A stretch of DNA of 64,000 nt, from positions 124,001 through 188,000 of the forward strand of contig NZ_JARUXC010000006.1 of assembly GCF_030433855.1 (NCBI RefSeq), written 5' to 3'. The notes beneath the pieces are model-generated. The model was not told the origin of the DNA. It was given only the letters and a program-made list of their open reading frames with translations, and searched no databases. Shown here in pieces: positions 59,221-64,000 of the stretch. The translations under genes were made by a program, and so were the position numbers. Each line of letters starts with the position of its first letter. The first letter of the stretch is position 1. The DNA is from Agreia sp. PsM10 (GTDB taxonomy: Bacteria; Actinomycetota; Actinomycetes; Actinomycetales; Microbacteriaceae).

Positions 59221-60529
59221 CGGGGGCCGCCGGGGCGTCGGGCGTCGGTGAGGGAGACGGCGTGGGTGTGGGTGTGGGTGTCGACGTCGATTCGGGCTCG
59301 ACCGCGGCGCCGAGGCGTTTGACGATCTCGAGGGCGGCCTTCACCGAGTCGGCGCTGATGGTGTCGCGCACCTGCTCCTGTGTGTAGGCGGGCAGGTCGT
59401 CGAGCTGGATGTCGGTGGTCTGGTAGACCTCGGACAGCGCGATCGGGCCGATGGTCTGCTGCACGCCGTGGAAGATCGCGACCTGGCCGTCGACGTCGCC
59501 GACGTAGTAGCGCGTCTGCGTCCACCGGTAGCCGGCGATGGCGCCCGCGGCGATGGCGAGGACGATGACGAGTGCGCCGGCGAGCCAGGCGGTCTTCCGT
59601 CGGCGGGAGCGGCGACGGTTCTCTTCGATGAGCTCGTCGAGGTAGTCCTCGGACTCGGGTTCGAAGTGGCTGGGGTCCGCCGGACCTCGCGGGTGCAGGC
59701 GCAGGCCGGGCAGGCGCGACACGCGGCGACCCAGCGTGCCCTCGAAGGCCACGGGCTTGGATGCGGAGCCGACGGTGACGGGTTCGACACCGTGCTCGTC
59801 GAACGAGGAGCTGATGTCGACCACCACGATGGTGACGTTGTCGGGCGCCCCTCCGTCGAGTGCCTGCTTGACGAGTTCGGAGACGACCTCGGCGGGAGAC
59901 ATCTCGCTGGCGAGGGCTTCGGAGATGTGATCGTTGTCGACCACGCCCGTGAGGCCGTCGGAGCAGATCAGCCATCTGTCGCCGGGACGGGTGTCCATGA
60001 CCTGCAGGTCGACATCCGGTGTCGAATCGACGTCGCCCAGCACCCGCATCAGAACCGATCGGCGGGGGTGCGTCTTCGCCTCCTCTGCTGTGATGCGGCC
60101 CGAGTCGACGAGCCGCTGCACGAAGGTGTGGTCTGCGGTGATCTGGGTGAGGGTGCCGTCGCGAAAACGGTAGACGCGCGAGTCGCCGATGTGGGCGAGG
60201 GCGACGCTCTGGCCCACGCGCACGAGGGCAGAGAGGGTGGTGCCCATTCCGGTGAGTTCGGGATGCTCGAATACGGTCTCGGCGAGGATCGCATTGGCTG
60301 CGACGATCGCCTCCTGCAGGGCGAACTCGGCGTCGACGGCGGAGCTGTACTCACCGTCGATCTCGCGCAGCCGTGTGATGGCCAGGGCGGATGCGACATC
60401 GCCGCCCGCATGGCCGCCCATGCCGTCGGCCACCGCGAACAGGGACTGCCCGGCGAACCCCGAGTCCTGATTGTTCGAGCGGATCTTGCCGACATGGGAG
60501 ATGGCGGCGCTCGATGTGACGAGGGCCAT
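59213..60529 (-). CDS. pstP: PP2C-family serine/threonine phosphatase (PstP)
   Basis: The 438-residue protein has the PP2C catalytic domain at about 1-240, with metal-binding motifs NNQDSGF, AVADGMGGHAGG, HIGDSRVYRF and CSDGLTGVV. One membrane helix (TAWLAGALVIVLAIAAGAIA) follows near residue 320, then an extracellular domain ending in a Thr/Pro/Ser tail. It reverses PknA/PknB phosphorylation. It follows fhaB after three bases. Confidence 0.95.
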   Translation of the reverse strand: MALVTSSAAISHVGKIRSNNQDSGFAGQSLFAVADGMGGHAGGDVASALAITRLREIDGEYSSAVDAEFALQEAIVAANAILAETVFEHPELTGMGTTLSALVRVGQSVALAHIGDSRVYRFRDGTLTQITADHTFVQRLVDSGRITAEEAKTHPRRSVLMRVLGDVDSTPDVDLQVMDTRPGDRWLICSDGLTGVVDNDHISEALASEMSPAEVVSELVKQALDGGAPDNVTIVVVDISSSFDEHGVEPVTVGSASKPVAFEGTLGRRVSRLPGLRLHPRGPADPSHFEPESEDYLDELIEENRRRSRRRKTAWLAGALVIVLAIAAGAIAGYRWTQTRYYVGDVDGQVAIFHGVQQTIGPIALSEVYQTTDIQLDDLPAYTQEQVRDTISADSVKAALEIVKRLGAAVEPESTSTPTPTPTPSPSPTPDAPAAPVG

Positions 60530-60532
60530 CCC

Positions 60533-61114
60533 CTAGCGCCGCAACTCGAAGCTGGTCGCGCCGATCTTGATGGGCGTATTGAGGGGAACGTTCACCGGGG
60601 AGGTGACGCGTTTGCCGTCGAGGAAGGTTCCATTCGTGGAGTCGAGGTCCTGCAGCATCCACTCCTCGTTCCACACCATGAGGCGGGCGTGGTGCGTGGA
60701 GGTGTAGTCGTCGCGGATGACGACGCTCGAGTCCGTGGAGCGGCCGATGGTGAGGGGCATGGTTCCGAGGGGTATCTCCGTGCCGCTCTTCGTGCCCGAG
60801 GTGATGACGAGACGGGCGGCGTTGCCGGTCGTGGCGCGGGGGTGGGTTCCGGCGGAGGAGCCCTCGAGGGGGGTGAAGGTGGGAACCTTCGACTGGGGAA
60901 CAGGTGCCTGCTGGCGGGGAGGGGTGTTGGTGCTGACGGCGGCGGCCGGGGCCGCATTGGGGAAGTTGCCTGCGCTCGCGGCCTGCGCATCCGGCAGTTT
61001 CTTGACCCGGCGACCGAAGAGGTCGCTGCGCATGGCGTAGACCACCACGAAGACGAAGATCCAGAGCAGGGCGAGGAACGCGAACTGCAGGATCAGGAGG
61101 GTGAGTTCACTCAA
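60533..61114 (-). CDS. fhaB: FHA domain protein FhaB (FipA)
   Basis: The 193-residue protein has an N-terminal membrane helix (LTLLILQFAFLALLWIFVFV), a Pro/Ala-rich linker and a C-terminal FHA domain at about 105-190 (PLTIGRSTDSSVVI; STHHARLMV; DLDSTNGTFLDG) that reads phosphothreonine. It links the kinases to FtsZ/FtsQ or wall enzymes in mycobacteria. Its ATG overlaps the fhaA stop by four bases. Confidence 0.95.
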   Translation of the reverse strand: MSELTLLILQFAFLALLWIFVFVVVYAMRSDLFGRRVKKLPDAQAASAGNFPNAAPAAAVSTNTPPRQQAPVPQSKVPTFTPLEGSSAGTHPRATTGNAARLVITSGTKSGTEIPLGTMPLTIGRSTDSSVVIRDDYTSTHHARLMVWNEEWMLQDLDSTNGTFLDGKRVTSPVNVPLNTPIKIGATSFELRR

Positions 61115-61914
61115 CTCTGGTCCCTCCAGAAACCGCCCGGGTCGTGCCGGGGGCGGTCGGGGCGGGGTGGCAGCGGTCGCTGTTCGCGGAACTGCTCCGG
61201 AGGCCTGGCCTGGCGCTGCGTGCGCAGGTCGGAGTACTGGTCGACGCTGGCCGACTGCGCGAGAACGCGGAACACGATGCGCGTGCGGCCGATCTGGATG
61301 ACCGACTCGGGCTCGAGCGGGGCCTTCGACACCGCGACTCCGTTAAGCTGCGATCCGTTGGTGGAGCCGAGGTCTTTGACCAGGGCCCGCTTGCCGTCCC
61401 ACAGGATCTCGACGTGTTTTCGGGAGGTGCCGGGATCGTCGATGGTGATGTCGGCATCCGACCCGCGGCCGATGACGGTGCGCGACGAGGTGATGGGGTA
61501 GCGCTTGCCGGCCACGTCGAGCACCGGGGTCCAGGTGACCTCGCCGGCCGCGTTGGCCGACTCGATCTGCACGAGACCGTCGGTGAGGCGGGCATTCTGC
61601 ACGAGCTCCATCGAGATGCCGCCGGCGAACTGGTAGCCCTGCTGCTTGGCGTGGGTCTGGACGAACTGGATGAGGTCGTCGTTCAGCGTGGGGCCGAGGG
61701 CCATCATGCGCTGGTAGTCGTTCGGGCCCACGATGACACGGAAGGAGTTGGGCACGAGGATGCGGTCGCGGGAGATGACGGCCGCCTTGGTGTCGAGCTC
61801 GCGACGCAGGGCGGAGGTGATCTCGACCGGTGCCAGCCCCGAGCGGAAGGTCTTGGCGAAGGCGCCGTTGACGGCGCGCTCGAGACCCTTCTCGAAGTTG
61901 TCCAGCAGTCCCAC
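61111..61914 (-). CDS. fhaA: DUF3662/FHA domain protein FhaA
   Basis: The 267-residue protein has an N-terminal DUF3662 domain (MGLLDNFEKGLERAVNGAFA; about 1-120) and an FHA domain at about 150-240 (RTVIGRGSDADITIDD; SRKHVEIL; DLGSTNGSQLNG). FhaA binds phosphorylated pseudokinase MurJ in mycobacteria; here MurJ lacks that domain, so its partner may differ. It starts with GTG at 61914 behind GGGAG and is first in the leftward kinase cluster. Confidence 0.95.
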   Translation of the reverse strand: MGLLDNFEKGLERAVNGAFAKTFRSGLAPVEITSALRRELDTKAAVISRDRILVPNSFRVIVGPNDYQRMMALGPTLNDDLIQFVQTHAKQQGYQFAGGISMELVQNARLTDGLVQIESANAAGEVTWTPVLDVAGKRYPITSSRTVIGRGSDADITIDDPGTSRKHVEILWDGKRALVKDLGSTNGSQLNGVAVSKAPLEPESVIQIGRTRIVFRVLAQSASVDQYSDLRTQRQARPPEQFREQRPLPPRPDRPRHDPGGFWRDQS

Positions 61915-62076
61915 GTGTCTCCCAATTTCTGCGCGCGCGCCACGGCCCGGGCGGCGTGGCTCAGGTAGATGTTACTTGTGTTGCGTGAAAATCCACCCAG
62001 TGCGCGGTCTGTGCGTGTTATCGCGTGATTCTCGTACCTCTTAACCACGGCGTGGTCGACGGGCGCTCTACATCCT

Positions 62077-62099
62077 CGTTCCCTGAGCTTGTCGAAGGG
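62077..62099. repeat. Single arm of the REP-like element
   Basis: CGTTCCCTGAGCTTGTCGAA plus GGG is identical to the left arm at 39631; no partner arm follows. Confidence 0.85.
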
Positions 62100-62103
62100 A
62101 ATC

Positions 62104-62160
62104 GGGAGGAGATTTCGACATCCGACCCCGTATTCAGCTCGGATGTGCAAATCTCCTCCC
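62104..62160. repeat. 57-bp imperfect inverted repeat
   Basis: GGGAGGAGATTT (62104-62115) and ACATCCGA (62118-62125) pair with TCGGATGT (62139-62146) and AAATCTCCTCCC (62149-62160), with a 2-base internal mismatch and a 13-base loop. It directly follows the REP arm. Confidence 0.85.
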
Positions 62161-62256
62161 GTTCCGTCGGTCAGAGGAAGGAGCAGCGCGTTTCAAGACC
62201 ACCTTCCTTCCTCGAATTCCCCCGCGCCGCCCCTTCGTGCTAATCTCTCTAAGTTC

Positions 62257-62340
62257 GCGCGAGTGGCGGAATTGGCAGACGCGCTGGCTTCAGGTGCCAG
62301 TGCTCGAAAGGGCGTGGGGGTTCAAGTCCCCCCTCGCGCA
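62257..62340 (+). tRNA. tRNA-Leu (CAG)
   Basis: An 84-base class II cloverleaf: acceptor GCGCGAG with CTCGCGC, the anticodon loop in GGCTTCAGGTGCC giving CAG, a variable arm, and the T arm GGGGG TTCAAGT CCCCC. It ends the growth-control cluster region, as in other actinobacteria. Confidence 0.97.
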
Positions 62341-62351
62341 CGCGAACGAAT

Positions 62352-62387
62352 GAAGGCCGGATCGGGAGAAATCCCGGTCCGGCCTTC
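62352..62387 (+). terminator. Terminator hairpin after tRNA-Leu
   Basis: GAAGGCCGGATCGGGA (62352-62367) and TCCCGGTCCGGCCTTC (62372-62387) form a 16-bp stem with one G-T pair and a GAAA loop, followed by GTCTTCTCG. Confidence 0.8.
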
Positions 62388-62414
62388 GTCTTCTCGTGAC
62401 CTCCTGTTCAGGGC

Positions 62415-63497
62415 CTAATTCAGCTTTCTGTAGTCCGTGAATACGGCGATGCCATCGGTCACGATGACCCGCCCGTATACATTCATGGTCGTGAAGGTCC
62501 AGGTCAGCCGTTGAGTGCTGGCGCCCACGGAGGCGTCCGCCTCGAGGGTGAACCGCCCGTCGTTGTAGGAATCAACGGTCCAACCGAGGCCATCCCAGTC
62601 GCCGATCCGGGTGGTGGGGAGGGCCTGTTGCTGCCACGTGACGTTGCTATACATTGCACCTGGATCGATGCTCGGATTGAAGGTGCAGCCCACCGGCACC
62701 ATGACACCTTGCGCGAGGCATCCATCGAAGTACGAAGCAACTGCGTTCTGGGCGAGTGCCTCGCCGACGGCGTTCAACTGAGCATGCAGAGATGCCCGCC
62801 CGGCCTGCTCCGCGTCCTCGCCCGTGATCGCGGCAATCGAGGCTGTCGCTGGAGCGACGTCGTAGTACACATTGACGGTGGTGCTGCCGATCTCATAGTC
62901 GCCCGGAAAAGCAGGCAGTGTCAGACCCTGTCTTTCGGGACCGGTCGAGCCCACGGGTCCGATCTTGCCGAGGTCCTCACCGTTCACCATCATGTCCTGC
63001 ACGTCTGGACCGAACACCGCGACGCGAACGGATGCCAGCCCGACGTTCTCGAATCGCCACACGTCGACGAGGCCGAACTCTTTCGATGAGGAGGCGAGCT
63101 GAATTCTCTGCTCCGTTGTGGTGGACGCCTGTCTGATCTTCACCGGCCCGACGGCCCGACCTGCGGAGTACTCGACGGTGCCTATGGCGAAATCCGAGAC
63201 GCGGTTGGATGCGGCGGCGTAGGTCTCGTCGGTCAGCAGACGCGTGTCGAGACCGTCCTCGACACCGCCGGACAAGCTCACGGCCTCCTCGATTCGGCCG
63301 TCGACGACAAGGCGAAGGTAGTCGGCGACGAGTCGATCAGGCGCGAGTCTCTGCTTCTCATACAGAAGACCGGCCGAGATTCCTCCAGCGAGCAGAGCAA
63401 GCAGGGACATGGCGCCGACGATCCACACCCACCAATAGCGCCGAGTTGCTCGATTGCCCGAATGGCGGGCAGGTTCGTCGATATGTGCCGTGGACAT
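62415..63497 (-). CDS. Membrane-anchored extracellular protein of unknown function
   Basis: The 360-residue protein starts at the ATG at 63497, behind AAGGAG; the frame is open 16 codons further without a ribosome site. It has a short cytoplasmic start (RATRRYWW), a membrane helix (VWIVGAMSLLALLAGGISAG, about 24-43) and a large outside domain with one cysteine pair (CLAQGVMVPVGC, about 275-286). The part after about residue 50 (VADYLRLVVDGRIEEAVSL) resembles NTF2/DUF4878-like extracellular domains, but I cannot confirm this. It is divergent from the gene at 63741. Confidence 0.7.
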   Translation of the reverse strand: MSTAHIDEPARHSGNRATRRYWWVWIVGAMSLLALLAGGISAGLLYEKQRLAPDRLVADYLRLVVDGRIEEAVSLSGGVEDGLDTRLLTDETYAAASNRVSDFAIGTVEYSAGRAVGPVKIRQASTTTEQRIQLASSSKEFGLVDVWRFENVGLASVRVAVFGPDVQDMMVNGEDLGKIGPVGSTGPERQGLTLPAFPGDYEIGSTTVNVYYDVAPATASIAAITGEDAEQAGRASLHAQLNAVGEALAQNAVASYFDGCLAQGVMVPVGCTFNPSIDPGAMYSNVTWQQQALPTTRIGDWDGLGWTVDSYNDGRFTLEADASVGASTQRLTWTFTTMNVYGRVIVTDGIAVFTDYRKLN

Positions 63498-63740
63498 AGT
63501 CGTCTCCTTGTAGACGGCGAATCCCCCCCGGATACGTGTCAGCACGCCAGTGCCAGCTAAGCCAGCGGATATCTATCCGCCGACCACATGAGTGATTCTC
63601 AGTCCCCATAACAGCTCCTAAATTGGGATGCAAACATTTTTCTCTTTTTCTGGCTGATTGTGATCTGATTCACAGTTAAGCCCTAAGCTAACGGAACGCA
63701 CGCCAGCATTTCTGGCCCTTATCACTCGGAGTGCCTCATT

Positions 63741-64000
63741 TTGCTGCGACGTTTCCGCGCCTCATTCGGTTCACGCTCCACTCGATTCAAGGGTGCGACT
63801 GCAGCAGCGAGTGCTGTCGTCGTGGCCGGTCTCGTTGCTCTCCTGATCACGGGAGCGGTGGACGCTGCCGGCTCGAAGCCGTCTGGCAACGATGTCGCAG
63901 AGCTGATCAGCTCGGGAGGCTCGGTGACGCCGGCCGCGAGTGGAGGCAGTTCGGGCAGTTCAGCTAGTGGCGTGGATTCGAAGTCCTTCGTCCCTTCCGA
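63741..64000 (+). CDS. Secreted or membrane protein, start only (cut by window edge)
   Basis: A TTG at 63741, behind GGAG nine bases upstream, opens a frame that runs off the window: LLRRFRASFGSRSTRFKG, then the hydrophobic AVVVAGLVALLITGAVDAAG (signal peptide or anchor, about 25-44), then a Ser/Gly-rich linker (SGGSVTPAASGGSSGSSASG). It looks like the start of a surface or secreted protein. No domain is visible in the 86 residues present. Confidence 0.6.
   Translation, partial: MLRRFRASFGSRSTRFKGATAAASAVVVAGLVALLITGAVDAAGSKPSGNDVAELISSGGSVTPAASGGSSGSSASGVDSKSFVPS

Larger units (their letters stand above)
61915..62256. other. Intergenic region between fhaA and tRNA-Leu with repeats
   Basis: 342 bp with no gene seen. 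It contains the fhaA promoter side, one REP-like arm (62077-62099) and, four bases on, a large imperfect inverted repeat (62104-62160). Confidence 0.65.

Overview
The window is a high-GC actinobacterial chromosome segment that spans the replication origin. Gene content and order (rplI-rpsR-ssb-rpsF; ino1; CCA-transferase / DUF6049 / murJ / trxB / trxA; parB-parA; rsmG-jag-yidC-yidD-rnpA-rpmH; dnaA-dnaN-gnd-recF-DUF721-gyrB-gyrA-DUF3566-tRNA-Ile-tRNA-Ala; ppiA-rhomboid-crgA-sortase E-pabA-pknB-pknA-pbpA-ftsW-pstP-fhaB-fhaA-tRNA-Leu) fit a member of Microbacteriaceae best. I cannot fix the genus from sequence alone. Nothing suggests a prophage, plasmid, CRISPR array or intact insertion sequence.

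Layout. 1-6.2 kb is a small accessory zone: an LtrA-like membrane protein cut by the window edge, a cysteine-free MDR oxidoreductase divergent from a TetR regulator with a shared operator, two unknown small proteins, a three-part FAD oxidoreductase fusion, and a stand-alone AlaX-type editing hydrolase. 6.2-10.8 kb holds dnaB, the ribosomal/ssb operon and a siderophore-interacting protein behind a probable iron box. 10.9-18.2 kb is one gene for a 2449-residue surface protein ending in a class-E-type sorting signal (LAHTG). 18.4-28.8 kb holds ino1, the tRNA CCA enzyme, DUF6049-murJ (cell-wall lipid II export), trxB-trxA with a SigR-type promoter, and an aminotransferase/D-Ala-D-Ala-ligase-like pair. 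28.8-32.3 kb is the partition locus: parA-parB, four identical parS sites, and a 1.4 kb non-coding stretch with diverged 190-bp tandem repeats. 32.3-46.6 kb is the core origin region. 46.6-62.3 kb carries two tRNAs, a decayed LacI remnant, then the growth/division signalling cluster with Ser/Thr kinases. The right edge has two poorly known membrane/secreted proteins.

Transcription diverges at the origin. From rpmH leftward through parB the genes run on the minus strand; from dnaA to gyrA they run on the plus strand, as expected for leading-strand coding. DnaA boxes lie on both sides of dnaA, with AT-rich sequence just before dnaN. Further consensus DnaA boxes occur upstream of dnaB and next to crgA.

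How the genes work together. DnaA, DnaB, DnaN, SSB, RecF and gyrase act in replication; ParA/ParB with parS segregate the origin; RsmG, KhpB/Jag, YidC, YidD, RnpA and L34 serve translation and membrane insertion; MurJ, PbpA, FtsW/RodA, CrgA, PknA/PknB, PstP and the FHA proteins build and regulate the wall; sortase E probably anchors the large LAHTG protein. The most unusual items are the tandem-repeat parS region, a parS nested in a perfect 34-bp palindrome, the redox-cysteine-free oxidoreductase fusion, palindromic repeats whose arms are read as the end of recF and the start of its neighbour, and a TetR operator overlapping two divergent promoters.
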